Positions 44,633 to 57,204 of a stretch of 64,000 nt of DNA are shown piece by piece. A program made the position numbers and the translations under genes. Numbering within the stretch: the stretch's first letter is position 1; every line of letters starts with the position of its first letter. The notes below the pieces were generated by a model, which made no database searches, was not told the DNA's origin, and was given only the letters and a program-made list of their open reading frames with translations. The stretch spans positions 592,440 through 656,439 of the forward strand of contig JAMXIF010000049.1 in NCBI GenBank assembly GCA_028583685.1. Direction: 5' to 3'. This stretch comes from Petaurus breviceps papuanus (taxonomy: Eukaryota > Chordata > Mammalia > Diprotodontia > Petauridae).

Positions 44633-46919
44633 GTGAATGAGTGTGTGTGAGTGGTATGACATCTCTAAGCTTTAAAATGCAACTGCAGGATATTCCTTTG
44701 AAATGCTGTATCTCTTTCCCTCCTTCTCCTTTCCCCTGCTGCTAAAATGCAGGCTGGAAAGGGAGAGAAAGAGAACAAAATATTGTCTTGTTTGTGAACA
44801 GAAGTTTTAAGATCTTTAAAAGTTTGAAAATCTTCTCCTCTTCATTCCACTCTGGCCTAGTGGAGTGAGGAGAAGGTGATAAGAAAGGGAGGGAATCTTC
44901 TCCCTCAGAGCAAAGAGGCAGGTAGACTAACATTTACGTATTTCCTGCCTCACCTAAAAGAGGAAAGTTTTGTGTAACAGAATGCAACTAAAAGGCAACT
45001 GAATGCATTCTGGTCATTTTTGAAACGTGTCACTCCTAATCTGAAGCTAAAGAAAAGTCAGAATTCATTTTACTATTTGGCATTTAGGCAAATTGGAATA
45101 TTTTCTAAGATTTGATACGAAAGGTGAGGTTTTTGGGTTCTCTAGAACTGGAATAAGGGAGTAGGTGTCACTCCCTCTCCCATTGCTAGGGAAGTCAAAG
45201 CTATCACTTTCAAAGAAGTTTCTAAGGAGTGGACACATAAAATTTATTGGAGTAGAAGTTGGAACAGCTAAAAACATATTGGGGGGAGGCATAGCAGCTA
45301 TATTGAAACCCTGGGGTCCACAACCAAGCTCTGCAACTGTGGGGAGAGTAGAAAAGCCTCTGCACTTGGTAAGCCTAATTTTCTATCAATAATTTTGTTA
45401 TGTGATGAATTGGAAATGCAATTAATGTCATAATCTCATTGTTCTATTATGGTATCTCTAAATTGTAAAATCTAAATTGTAAAGTCCTCTTATTCTGTAA
45501 AAATTGAGTGACAAAAAGCAGTTTTCAATCTGAATTTTGTTGAAACTAAAAGATGGAGAAAAAGTTATGTAAAACTAGCTATGTTACTTTATCAGTTTTG
45601 CTAACCCTATGTTATAATGTTTATTTCATGTGAATTGGATTTTTTATGTTATAATATCTGATGGTTTAAAGCTCTTATATGTGGGATACAAACAAGTAGT
45701 AATAATACTGCCAATATTTACTGTGATAGATGATTGTCCATTTAACTTTTTGGCTATTCTGGAAATATGCAGTGATTATAAGTTGATTGGTTGTATGGCA
45801 TCAAAAAAAAAAGATTTTAGTTTAGTATAACTTCATGTGGATTTTTAAGGTCATCAGATTGGTAATTCATTTGTTTTTATTTCAAAGTTCAAATTTAAGA
45901 TGATATCATTACTGGTAAACATCAGTACTATCTAGTTTTGGAGTATTGTAATTTGGGAAAATCTTAAGCTTCCAAGTCTGTCAGTTTAAAAGGGAAGTAA
46001 AACTGCCAAATCCCCTGGAAACTATCTCTGTTAAGCAAGGTCATTGGGAAAGGAACAGTTTTAGTCATGTAGTTTTTAAATGAACCTAACTTGCTAAAAA
46101 GTTGCAAGGATTAAAAAGGATTCTTATCAATTGGCTTCTAGATTTCAGAAGGAAAGATGGTAAATGGAATTCCTTACGGTTGTGGGACCTGATAAATCTT
46201 TATTGCTTATGGCAGCTACAAGAGAATAGAAATAATCATAACTGGCTCTAAGCTGTGATTGTTGAGGCTTGTTGTTTTAAGGTAAAAGGCATTTGGGACC
46301 ATAACTAAATTTTATTTTGAGTTCGAATTTGGGTATAGTTATCTGCATTAAATCAGTATCTGAGAGAAAATGCCACAAGCTACTCAGAGCCTGTACTGTG
46401 GACAGGTGGAAGCCTGCATTTGGTAAAGGCTGGAGGGACAATCTTAGCATCCATCTGGGATGGGATCCCTCCTGGCTCAGTTTTCCTATGGGGTTCCCTT
46501 GAAAAGGAATGTTCCCCACCTATTCCAGAGTCTAGCATTGAGGTGGAATGGATACTGCATGGTTGGATATCTATAACTAACCTGAATTTAAACAGAATCA
46601 AGGATGTTTTATCCTGTCATATTTGGAATGTCTCAGGTCCCTGTTTTTTCCTTCTATAGCAGGTTTCTATGATCAGAGCACGAGTCAGTAAAAGATGTGA
46701 ACTCTTTCGTGTTAGCCTACTGGAAAATCTAATATTATTTTCATCTAGGATTAGAACATGTGCAGAAAGTTATGCAAACTGCTTATGATCATTCTAAAAG
46801 TTTTATGAATCTTTAACTGTTTTAAAAGAAAGGAAAATACTTTAAGAAGAAATTTTAAATCTCTAGTGGGATTTTGAAAGGCCTACTCTATGGGAAAATA
46901 TAAAAGACAGTGAAATAGT

Positions 46920-47660
46920 CTGAGTAATGGGTTATACTAGCCCATACTCACCCCACTTCTGGTCAATTTTCTCTTACTACTTTTTGGCCCCTGTTTGTTT
47001 AATCTTTTTGATAGACTTGTGTCTTTTTAGGCTCAGCACCCCTCACTGGCAGGTGACTCTTCTGCCGGAAACATTGTCATGCAATCTAAATAACCCATGG
47101 AACCTCCATGTTCAAGGCCTACTATGAATGGGCCCCCATTTGTGCTCCCCAAGGATATTTCTTTCTTTGTGGGATGGGTGGGCCAGAGGGTGTGAATTCT
47201 GGGGGCGAGGTATGTGCTCCCTGGGATTTCTCGAACCCTCTCTATTTATAACATCACTAAGCCCAGCACTTCTCCTTTAAAACAAGTTAAACGGGTTTTT
47301 CAGACAATGTTCTAATTTAGCCTTAGATTATCTGCTGGCCTCTAGTGGGGGTGTTTGTGCCCTAGCTAACACCTCCTGCTGCATGTATATCAATAATTCC
47401 CGACAGGTAGAACTCCACACCAAAAAATATAGTGGAAAAGGCCAATTGGATGGAAGAACTTCATGAATCCCTTAGTGCACTAGGTTCCTCCTCTTCCTCA
47501 TGGTGGTCCTGGCTTTTCCCTATACTTGCCCCTTTCCTGGTCCTTGTCTGCTTAACCTCCTTGCTAAGTTTGTCTCTTCTAGGCTCAGTGCTTTCCATTT
47601 GCAGTTGATTGCTCAGGCTGGATATCAGTCATTACCCGAAGTTGCTACCCTTCACCCATT
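46920..47660 (+). pseudogene. ERV-B env remnants (fossil)
   Basis: Separate short stretches recall gammaretroviral envelope: an ICAPQGYFFLCG-like surface-subunit block near 47130-47175; a transmembrane ectodomain piece with CALANTSCC at 47356-47382, the C-X6-CC signature of gamma-type and syncytin-like Env; and a tail near 47490-47640 resembling that of ERV-A. The remnants are in different frames and broken. Placement before the purine tract and LTR fits env. Confidence 0.8.
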
Positions 47661-47831
47661 GGATCTGGCGTAGGCCAAATTCTGGACATTGGCCACCAAC
47701 CCCACCCCTTGAACCATGGGACCCTGAGAGGCAGGGACAGCTCTACATCCCTTTCCAGCTGGAAGCAGTTCAAGATGAGACCGTCGCCCCTGCCCCAAAT
47801 GAATTTGGGCCCCATCTGTTTAAGGGGGGAA

Positions 47832-48285
47832 TGATGGGGTACCTGGGGTCTAGGTCAAACCAACTTGTAAAACCAGTCTGTGAAGTTGTAACTTCAATTT
47901 GTCCTTTCCCATCCTTAAGCTCTGCCCCTTTTCCCTATCCCACACTCCACCTAGGCAACACCCTGTGACCCCTTTTGTTCTTACTTAATCTCTTCATTTC
48001 TTCTGGGCCTGGCCCACACCCTCCTTTGTCCTTGTCTTTTGTCTCCTTCAACTTGGCCCAAATCTTATCTAAACTATGTATTCACATGCTCCTCTCAAAA
48101 AGCATATACCCCTCTCACTTGCAGGTCCCCTAAAGGACTCTTGCCCGCTGTAACAATAAACTTCTACAACTCTCACTCCAATTAAGCCTGAGACCTTGAA
48201 TTCTTTCCAGATGATATTGCAGGTTTTCTGGTCTTAGATAAGATCATAATTCCTGCTGAACCTATTGGGATCCTGTCCCCCATCA
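47832..48285 (+). repeat. ERV-B 3' LTR (shorter form)
   Basis: Starts after the purine tract AAGGGGGGAA, ends TGTCCCCCATCA. It is about 90 bp shorter than the 5' LTR. Confidence 0.92.
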
Positions 48286-48299
48286 CCTGTTACTATAGA

Positions 48300-49045
48300 G
48301 GGTGCTGCTGTTTTCCTCCCAGTTTCCTAGGCTTGCCACCCAGGCTTCAGCCTCTTTACACTCTCTCAACTTTTCTATCCAGTCTGTTGCCAGTACCCGT
48401 GTATTTCCTAACATCCCATACAGTTCCTTCTCTCCTCTGGCTCTGCTAGCACCCTGGTTACAGGCCCTTATCACCTCACTCCTGGACTATTGTAATAGTC
48501 TGCCTGCCTCAAATCTCCCATTCCAATATGGTTAAATTGATCTCTCTACAGCTCTGGTCTGGCCTTGTCACCTCCCTGTTAAATAAAACCTAATGCTTCT
48601 GTATTATCTCCAGGATGGCCTGCCCCCTTTCTATCTTTGCAGTCTTCTTGTATCTTGTTCCCTGTTCAGTCCAGCAGCACCGACTTCCTGGCTGTTCTCC
48701 TAACAAAGACACTTCAATCTGGCTCTCAGCCCTGGCCATTTTCCCTGGCTGTCTTCCATGCCTGGAATTTTCTCCCTGTTTTCCATCTCCTATATTCCCT
48801 GACTTGTCTTCAAGTCCCTGCTAAAATGTCACCTTCTGGACCGTGTCTTTCCCTGATCTCCCTTAATTCTAGTGGCCTAGTGGTCTGTCCTGTCCATATG
48901 TTATTAGTACAGGGGTGTTTTCATGTTGTCTCCTCCATTAGACTGGGAGCTCTTTGAAGGCAGGGACTGTCTTTTACCTTTCTGTGTATCTCTAATGCTT
49001 AGCTCAGTGCCTGGCATTTAATTAATATTTGTTGACTGATTGATG
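48300..49045 (+). mobile_element. L2 LINE: end of ORF2 and 3' end
   Basis: A plus-strand frame reads LQALITSLLDYCNSLPASNLP, the conserved L2 ORF2 block ALITSRLDYCNSLLVGLP. Then CCATGCCTGGAATTTTCTCC, CTCCATTAGACTGGGAGCTC, TTTGAAGGCAGGGACTGTCT and TTAATTAATATTTGTTGACT, the L2 3' terminus. It starts immediately after the ERV-B 3' LTR. Confidence 0.88.
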
Positions 49046-49383
49046 GGGTCTGCATATGGCACCAGATCCTCATTTCATATATATGACATTTTCAGTGTGG
49101 GAGGGTACTAGCAATTGGGGGGATTCTGAAAAGAAAGGTGTCTTTTATGTGGTGGCCCCTTTGCTGAACCTTGGTGGAAGCTGGAGTTTCCAAAAGTTAG
49201 GAGGAAGGTCATGCCAGTTCTGAGGGACAGCAGTAAAAATACTTTTAAAGCCCTTTTGTGTTTTTTTTTTTAAAGTGATAACTTTATTTGTACAATGATA
49301 TGTGTAGGAAAATGTCTTCAGAACCTTATAAAACAGTTACCTTAAATAATAAATAAATACTTGCTCTCTGTACACAGAGGCCA

Positions 49384-49647
49384 AGGGGCAGCTGGGGGTA
49401 AGGTAGATAGAACACTGGGCCTGGCATCAGGGAGACCTGAGTTCAAATCTAGTTTTAGACACTTGCTAGCTATGTGACTAAACAAGTCACTTACCCCTCT
49501 TTGCCTCAGTTGACACATCTGTAAAATGAGCTGGAGAAGGAAATGACCAAACCACTTCAGTATCTTTGCCAAGAAAACTGCAAATGGGGACAGGAACAGT
49601 CAGTCAGACATGACTGAAAAATGACTGTCCAACAGTAACACCACCAC
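49384..49647 (+). repeat. CORE-SINE, full length, with target duplication
   Basis: AGGGGCAGCTGGGGGTAAGG head through GACATGACTGAAAAATGACT. Target duplication CACAGAGGCCA at 49373-49383 and 49648-49658. Confidence 0.92.
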
Positions 49648-49854
49648 CACAGAGGCCAGCCTTATTGGAACGGATGCTCATAGCTTTGAAAAACACACAT
49701 AACTTTCTGAAATGGCAAAAATAGATCTTGAGCATCACAGAACTCTTGGCTCCCCTCTGAAAATTCTGTCTGCAGACCAGCTAAACTAATAGGAAGATAC
49801 ATTAAAATTGCATATACAGTTTTCTGGCATACAAAAGCCAAAATACAGATAGTA

Positions 49855-49990
49855 ATCGGTCAATGTTTAAGTGCCTGCTAAGAGCCAGGTACTGTGTGCT
49901 AAGTGCTGGGGATACAAAAGGAGGGAAAAGACAAGCCCTGACCTCAGGGAGCATTCTAATGGGGGAAGACAACATTGCTTTTAATTTCAT
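49855..49990 (-). repeat. L2 3' end (antisense)
   Basis: GCCAGGTACTGTGTGCTAAG, GCTGGGGATACAAAAGGAGG, TCTAATGGGGGAAGACAACA. Confidence 0.78.
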
Positions 49991-50580
49991 GGTGGGAAAA
50001 TCAATTCTTTTCTGTGAACCAAATTTACTCTTGACCAGTTTTTCTTTTTCTACATTTGTTAATTCACCTTTTCTTGGAAAAAACACAGTTTTCTTTCAGA
50101 TCCAAGTACTAATTACATCTTAACGAAACCAAGCTCTTCCAGTAAAGTCTTTGTATTGGCAGTCAGCCATTGTTACATGGAGAGTTCAGGTGAGGCCCAA
50201 AATATTGCTGTTTGGTAAGAAACAAGTTTACTCACCTTCATGAGTTGGAAAACACTGATCTTTTCAATGTATGTAGAACATTGAAGTATTTTATAACACA
50301 CTTGGTTGTCATATAGAATAGAAATAATCACGAATCCTGTTGTTTTAGGGTTGAAACATTGTTTGCAAAGTAAAAACCAATTGGTTTGCGCTTGGAGTGA
50401 TTCAGATTCATGTTAGTTTTATACAGTGAGCCTTTGTGAAATAGGTACAAAAACAAAATAAGAAAATACCCCAGTTCAAAGAATCCATGTTTTGTTTTTA
50501 AATTGATAGTAGACTTTGCTCTTGTGACTTTTATTGGTTGAGGAGAATGGCTTATTGACAAACCCCCAAAGAAAATTCTT
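49990..50580. other. Unassigned A/T-rich DNA
   Basis: No repeat family or gene recognised. Confidence 0.4.
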
Positions 50581-50895
50581 TCTTCATGGCCTGGTTCCCT
50601 CTGTCCATGGTCTGGGTCCTTCTCTGTATGGTCTGGTCCCCCCACCTCTCTTCATGTCCTGGGTCCCTCTATGATCTGGTTCTCTCTCTCTCTCTCTCTC
50701 TGTTCAGGTCCCATCTTTCTCTTTATGGCGTGGTTCCCCTCTATCTCCATGGCCTATGTCCCTCTCTTTATGATCTAGTTCTCTATCTCAATCTCTCTCT
50801 CTGTCTCTTTCCATGGAATGGTCTCCTGAGCCCCCTTCTCTCTCTTCATGGCCTGGTCTCCCCTCTCTCTTCATAGCTGGTCCTCTCTTTTCATG
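50580..50895 (+). repeat. Degenerate CT-rich minisatellite
   Basis: About ten to twelve imperfect copies of a unit near 25-30 bp of the form TTCATGGCCTGGTCCCCTCTC, with variants TCCATGGTCTGG and TTTATGATCTAG, and (CT)n expansions at 50680-50700 and near 50795. Confidence 0.85.
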
Positions 50896-51214
50896 TTAAG
50901 GAGAATTCATTGCAATAGCCCCTTTTTTCTTTTTTTTAATGGCTTTAAAAATTTTTGGTAAATTTAAAAATTTTAAACTTAAATACTAAATAAGAAAAGA
51001 AAAAGAAACATTGCCATGTACCCAGCAGACCATGAGAGGATTCAATATAAAACAATAAATTTCCACTTCAAGAAAACCTGTATAATAAGTACTATACATT
51101 GTTTTCAAAGCTGCCAAGCTTTTCTTTGCTCCTTTGTTGGTTTTCTTTTGTTTTCTTCTGTGTACTTTTAATTTGCCCCCTTGCCTCACCCTAAAGAAAA
51201 CTACAATCAAGTGT

Positions 51215-51345
51215 GGAGATATGTGTGTATGTATATAAGTGTGTATATATATATATAAACACACACACACATACATACATACATATATAAACATACACAT
51301 GGATATCTAAACATATACATACATACTCATATATATAAGATCATA
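51215..51345. repeat. (TA/CA/CATA)n microsatellite in L1 3' UTR
   Basis: GTGTGTATGTATATAAG, (TA)n, ACACACACACACACATACATACATAC; self-complementary halves. Confidence 0.9.
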
Positions 51346-52478
51346 CAATGCTTGTTTCTTCCTGTCATCTGATGTATCTCTTGGGGTGGATAGCATCTTT
51401 CCTTCAGAAGTCTTAAGTCTTTCCATGTTTTTCTAAATCAACCAGCTCATCATTTCCTACACCACAGCAATATTCCAATCCTATTACATCCTATCTGAGA
51501 GATTATCTAAGAAAGCTTTCCCCCAGTTTTCTGTATTCCTTCTGTTCTTGGCTACATAGGTTCTATATAAGAAAATTTTAATTTAAAGTAAGTAGTCAAA
51601 AATGTCCTTTTTACACTTCAGCAATGCTCTCACCTCATAATATAATTTATGGTCTGATACTGCTGAATCTACTTTCTTTACATCCACCCCCGCCCAGTTT
51701 CTTTGAAGTTCTTGAACTTTTGTTTTTCCAAATGAATTTTATTATTTTTTTCTAACTCAGTAAAATACTTTTTAAAAAAATTAATTTAATTGGGATGACA
51801 TTGAATAAATAGATTAGTTAGGTAAAATTGCCAGTTAAAAATTATATTGGCTTTACCTACCCATGAGCAATAAATATTAATTCAGTTATTTAGATCTGAA
51901 TTTATTTGTATGAAAAGTGTTTTTATTTATGTTCATATAGTTCCTATGTCTGTTTTGGCAGGTATACACTCAAGTTATTTTATACTGTGTAGTTATTTTA
52001 AATGGTCTAAAACAGTATGCTGACAAATACTGTAGTTTCTCTATTTTTCAGTTTTGATTAAATCTCTTTTAACTTGGACTTTGTCAGGATTACTATCCCC
52101 TGCTTCTTTTTTTTTTTTTACATAATAAATTCTACCCTTGCCCTTTATTTTATGTTGTGTGTAACTCAATTTTATGTTTTCTGGAAGCAACATATTGTTG
52201 AATTCAAATTTTTAATCTGTTCTCCCTTTCCATTTTATAGGTAAATTAGTCCCATTCACATTCTGAGCTAAAATTACTTGTGTATTTTCCTCCTTTTTAT
52301 TCTTTCTCACTATCCTTCTTACTCTATTTACTCTGTTCTTCCTCACTCCTCTACTCACTTCTATTTGCTACCTTGTGTTCCTATTCCTTAACCTACCCAC
52401 CCCTCTAAGAGTCCCTCCCTTATCCTCTTCCCCAACCCTATCCCCCTGCCCTCTTATTTCTTTCTGAATTTAGAAGAC

Positions 52479-52482
<4 letters not shown>

Positions 52483-52524
<42 letters not shown>
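52483..52524 (+). repeat. (CA)n microsatellite in L1
   Basis: 21 uninterrupted CA units inside the antisense L1. Confidence 0.95.
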
Positions 52525-52531
<7 letters not shown>

Positions 52532-54314
52532 AACATATTCTGATGAGAGCAATGTTCTAACATTGTCCACCCTCCCCCCACTAGCTTTTTCTGTATCAGT
52601 TTTTCCTTTGATGCCTCACATGTATGAGATAATTACTCCTTTTTATCTTTCCCTATACAGTTTTATTTTTGAGAATCACCCCATTATACTCAGCTCAGCC
52701 CACGCCTTTCAAACTACCCAAATGATGATAGTCATAAGACTGCTGCTAATATTTTCACATATACAAAGTAAACAATTTGACCTTATTGAGCCCCTTATAA
52801 TTGGTCTTTAACATTTACCATATATATATAAATATATGTATGTATGTATAACATCCTGGATGTTATATGTTAAATTTTCCCTTAAGTTCTGGGTATTTTG
52901 TCACAAAAACCTAAAAGTCTTTGAGTTTCTTAAATATCCATTTTTTTTTCTCCATTCAGGAAACAACTTTGCTGGGTAAGTTACTCTCAATAGTAACTCC
53001 AGCTCTTTTGCTCTATGGAATATAGTATTACAAGACCTATGGTCCTTCATTATAGTAGCTGCTAGGTCTTGTGTAATCTTTATTATAACTCCATGATATT
53101 TAAATTTTTTTTCTCGTTGCTTCCAATATTTTCTGCTTAATCTGGAAGCTTTGAAATCGGGCTGTGATTTTCCTGTAAGTTTTCCTCCTGGGATCTCTTT
53201 CAGGTGGTGATAGGTGGATTTTTTTCTATTATCTGCTTTGCCTTCTTGTTCTAGAACTTAAGGGCAATTTTCTTTGATAATCTCTTGTAATATTGCATCA
53301 AGATTCCTTTTTTAAGTGTAATTTTCAGGTAGTCTATTATTTCTCCAGGTCAGTTTTTCTGATGAGATGTTTCACTTTCTCTTCCACTTTTTCATTCTTT
53401 TGGTTTTGTTTTGTGATTTCTTCGTGTCTTAGAACATCCATCATTAACTTCCCCTTGCCCAGTTCTAGTTTTCAAGGAATTCTTTTCTTCCTTAAGTTTT
53501 TGGTTCTCTATTTCTAGTTGGTTGGGTCTTTTAGTGCTTGGGACCATTTGATGTGTCTCATTGAAAAAGGAGTGACTTTATTAGCTCCATTATCGTCCTC
53601 TGAATATGAACCAGATCTTCTCTATCTCTACAATAACTATCTATGGGTGGGTCCTTTGCTTACTCATTTTTATTTATTTGTTTTATTTTTTTTTAGCAGC
53701 TATTAGTATAATTAAGTTGTAGTCCCATGGTATGGGGAATGATGTTCCAAGCCTCAGGTCCTTTCTGTCTTTTTATAAGGTCTGTCCTAGGGATCAGCTT
53801 GGACTCTCTTCTCCATTCTACTGTCCCACAAATAATCTTGTTCCCTATGGTCCCTTGGGTACTGCAAACTACAGCTGTCCTCTCTGCTCCAGAACTGAAA
53901 CTAGGGCCTACAAGTGTCCACAAGACAGCAGGGTCCCTGCCCCTTGCTACTGCACTCTCCAGGTACATGCTAGCTCCTCCCCATAGCCACAGCTTGGGAC
54001 ATGTCTGGTCAGCACAACTGTACTTGGTGTCCCTCCACAGTGCAAGGTCCTTCAATCTTCCTGCTTCATATAGTCTGCAGAGTGAAGGTTTCTAATGCCT
54101 CGGCTGCCTCCCAAACCCTGCTGCCCCCCTGGCGTATGTTGATTCTTCAGAATCTTCTCGCTCCTCTGGAGGTCAGCTTGTCAGATTGTCTTAGGAGGAC
54201 AACTGTTTTGCCGTGTGTTTATTTCTGCTGCTCTGAGGTGATGTTCTGTCTTTTTTGAGGAGAGAATTTGGAGAGCTTAGTTTTCTGACCTCTTGTACCA
54301 TCTTCCCAGAATCT

Positions 54315-55550
54315 TCTTTCCCTTTTTGCTTTCTTAGTTTCAGTTGTAGCACCAGAAGCTTTCTCTGGACGGCGATCGTGAGCAGTGACTCATACTGGCA
54401 TAGCTGCAGTGATAGTCAGGGGCTGCTGGCAGCACCCAGCCTCCAACCTTGTGCTTTTTGTGCTTTACCTACTACTTTTTAAATCTTTAAAGTACCCAAG
54501 AATTGTAAAGTATTGTTACGTGTGTGTTTGGGGTGGGGGGAGTTGTTCAGGAGAATATCTGATCATTCTGGTTCCTTCCAGTTCACTTGATAAGATCATA
54601 GAATATATAGACCTCTGTCAAAAGGTAGGTACCTGCCATGGAGCAAACTTGGGAATTTGGCCCCTTACTGAATGATATGTGTCTCATGGAGAGGACAAGT
54701 GAGATCCTTGGACTGGTCTGCTAGTCACTGGAATTGTCTGCTAATGACTGATTGACCGAGGAAGAGCCTGGAGCCCCAGTGATCAGTTAAAGCAGGCCTG
54801 TGGCCCAGGAGCTGCTTGTGGCAGGCCAAAGGATTTCATCTACTTATAAAGGATGATTTCCTCTGTGTTTTTCATAAGCAAGCTGCCTGAAATCGTTTGG
54901 CATGTCGCAAGTGGCCGTCCACAGGTTGTGCGGGCCTGAGTCAAAATAAGCAGCTTGCTCTTAGGCCGAGTTTGCTGTTGAGGACTTGCATGCCTTTTCC
55001 TTCTTGCCTAGTTCCAAAGTTCATCAAGGGACAAGGGAGGGAATTTCTATTCTACTTTGGCCCCACCAGAACAGAGACCCAGAGCAGCAATGGCGACTCC
55101 ATCAGAAGCATGCGGCAGGGAGGACATGTGCTTATAGCAGCCCAATAGGGGTGTGGCATGGCTGGCAATCACTTGTGTTCTACTGGTATGGCCAGTGTGT
55201 CCTCCTTAGAATGAAGAGGTATCAGAAGAGGGCTGTGGTGGAGGAATGACCTCTGTATGGGCTTGTTTTAAAAAATCCAAACCTGTATTCATTTGCTTCT
55301 ATGGATATTAGAGGTTGATTCCCCTCCCCTGTACCCCCTCACCCCCAGAATTTCTAAGGTTTAGCTGATTATTATTTGGGAAGAACCAAATTTGCAGTTG
55401 ACCTAAATGGCAACAGAAAGATGCTTGGGGTTGTGGGACGTGGCAGCAGGCAGGATGGAGCAGTATACCAGCAATGACTTGAATGAGAGAAGTGGCGTAA
55501 AAGACATTATATAGGCCTTTTGGTAGGAGAAGGTATTGAGATAATCTAAC
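54315..55550. other. Unique-looking intronic DNA, no exon supported
   Basis: No repeat recognised over 1.2 kb. Open frames at 54897-55148 and 54986-55249 overlap each other in two frames and have no convincing start or splice context, so I do not call them genes. Confidence 0.4.
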
Positions 55551-56110
55551 AATCAATCAGTACACATTTAGTAAGTGCCTGCTATGTTCCAGGCACTGTG
55601 CTAAGCACTGGGGTTACAAAAAGGCAAAGACAGCCCCTGCCCTCAAGGAGCTTATAATTGGATGGGGAATTTTTGTTGTTCAATCATGTCTGACGCACCA
55701 TGGCCCCATTTAGGGTTTTCTTGGCGGAGATGCTGGAGTGGTTTGCCATTTCCTCATCCAGCTCATTGTACCGATGAGGAAATAACCGGGAATGCAAAAT
55801 GAAAAAAATGGAGAATGCCTGCAAACAAATCTATACGAAGCAAGCTATATGCAGGACAAACAGGAGGTGATTAGCAGAAGGAAGACCCTGGAAGTAAGGG
55901 GCTGGGGAAGGCCCCCTGGAGAAGGTGGCGCTTAAGCTGGGACTTAGGGAGGGAGAGCATTCCAGCATGGGGGACAACAGCTGTAGAGAATGCCAGGAAT
56001 CAAGACAGTCAGCCTCAGGGTGGGATGGGCGTCTCTGCTGCATTAAAAGACCCAGAGGAAGCTAGTCCAGCATGTTGGCTGATTTTCTGTGAGATAGTTA
56101 AGAAAAGATG
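55550..56110 (-). mobile_element. L2 LINE 3' part (antisense), split by a SINE
   Basis: AGTAAGTGCCTGCTATGTTC, GCCCCTGCCCTCAAGGAGCT before the SINE. GGCGCTTAAGCTGGGACTTA, GAGCATTCCAGCATGGGGGA, ATGCCAGGAATCAAGACAGT after it. Confidence 0.8.
55671..55790 (-). repeat. Partial CORE-SINE (antisense) inside L2
   Basis: TTTTGTTGTTCAATCATGTC, GGAGTGGTTTGCCATTTCCT, TACCGATGAGGAAATAAC; the head half is missing. Confidence 0.85.
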
Positions 56111-56264
56111 GAGATAGGAATGGCGTGGGATATTGTCTATACTGGCAGGAGGAGTAACCACGTCAGGGTAATCATGACTCCAGCTAAGCAGGAGCTTTGG
56201 AATAGATCTTCCTTTGCTAATGAGGAAAGTGATATGTAAGCCTCAGAAGCACTACTATGTAATA

Positions 56265-56335
56265 TGAGTAGAATGTAAGCCGGTTGAAGACAGAGACTGA
56301 TTTTTGTTTTCATATCTTCAATGTCTGATACATTA
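56265..56335 (+). repeat. L2 3' end scrap
   Basis: AGAATGTAAGCCGGTTGAAG, ACAGAGACTGATTTTTGTTT. Confidence 0.55.
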
Positions 56336-56590
56336 GACTGCTAGGGGTCACAGTGGATGGAGCACTAAGTCTGGAATCAGAATGATTCTGCTTCCTGAGT
56401 TCAAATGTGGCCTCAGACACTTACTGTCTGTGTGACCCTGGGCCAGTCACTTAACCCTGTTTGCCGCAGTTTCCTCGTCTGTCAAATGAGCTGGAGAAGG
56501 AAATAGCATACCACTCCGGGATCTTTGCCAAGAAAACCCCAGATGGGGACATGTAGAGTCAACCACAATTGGAATGACTGAACAACTGTA
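56335..56590 (+). repeat. CORE-SINE, full length
   Basis: GGGTCACAGTGGATGGAGCA, TGTCTGTGTGACCCTGGGCC, AATGACTGAACAACTG. Confidence 0.9.
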
Positions 56591-56945
56591 AGGTACTTAG
56601 TGAATATTTATTGACCTGAATCTTGGAAAGGCATGCTCCCTTACCCGCAGGGAACTTACAGTCCAGAGGATGTTTTTCTGCCTAGTGGGGAGAGGCAGGC
56701 AGGGCCAGTCAGTCTATGTTGAGGGCTGACTTGATGCTATGTAGTCCTGGGGGTGGAAAGCTTTGGAAAGAACCACGTCCCAGTTTTTTGAACATCAGTG
56801 CCAAGGAAGACGTTCTGTTCAGCGCACAGACCTCTTTCCGGCTCAGAGGAGAGAATCTAAACCAGCGTTTCTTCAGCTGTGTCCCATAGAACTCTGCTGT
56901 TCCACACATTGTGCCAGAGAGATTTTCCTAGATAAAGTATTATTG

Positions 56946-57204
56946 TTCAGTCTTTTTTCAGTTGCGTCTGACTCTCTGTGACCCCATTTGGGATTTTCTT
57001 GGTAGATATAATGGAGCGTTTTGCCATGTCCTTCTCCAGTTCATTTGACAGATGAGGAAAATGAGGTAAACAGGGTGAAGTGACTTGTCCAGGGTCACAC
57101 AGCTAATAAGTGCCTGAGGCTGGGTTAGAGCTGGCTTAGAACTCAGGTGTCCCTGACTCCAGGACTGGTGCTCTAACTACTGTGCCACCCTATCTGTCCC
57201 CATG
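56946..57204 (-). repeat. CORE-SINE, full length (antisense), perfect TSD
   Basis: TTCAGTCTTTTTTCAGTTGC start, core, TATCTGTCCC end. Target duplication TAAAGTATTATTG at 56933-56945 and 57205-57217. Confidence 0.93.

Larger units (their letters stand above)
43484..48285 (+). mobile_element. ERV-B: broken class I (gamma-like) endogenous retrovirus
   Basis: A fossil provirus of the same family as ERV-A. LTRs at 43484-44025 and 47832-48285, primer site at 44029, the shared non-gag/pol interior segment at about 44385-46000, further interior to 46.9 kb, env remnants at 46.9-47.66 kb and a purine tract at 47821-47831. At 4.8 kb it is far shorter than a complete gammaretrovirus (about 8-9 kb), with gag and pol not recognisable. 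It is broken many times over. The LTRs differ by roughly 3-4% by eye apart from one length difference, suggesting a similar or slightly younger age than ERV-A. The flanking 4 bp (GCTC and CCTG) do not match. Confidence 0.92.
50930..54315 (-). mobile_element. L1 LINE (antisense), 3' end to 5' UTR
   Basis: 3' UTR at 50930-51500 (GCAGACCATGAGAGGATTCA, CTTCAAGAAAACCTGTATAA). Reversed ORF-derived blocks at 51.7-53.6 kb include ACAACTTTGCTGGGTAAGTT, typical of reversed ORF1. The 5' UTR is at about 53.72-54.31 kb, whose last bases read CCATCTTCCCAGAATC (the element begins GATTCTGGGAAGATGG). Most of ORF2 is missing; no frame is intact. Confidence 0.82.

Noticed and set aside
47609-47968. 119-codon plus-strand frame
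   Set aside because: It runs from the env tail across the purine tract into the 3' LTR, so it is not a protein gene.
43484-48285. Possibility that ERV-B is a simple segmental duplication of ERV-A
   Set aside because: Flanking host sequences differ, LTR variants differ and ERV-B holds about 1.5 kb of extra interior, so separate insertions are more likely, though not proven.
53693-54095. 120-122-codon frames on both strands
   Set aside because: They lie in the antisense L1 5' UTR, which is GC-rich and not coding here.
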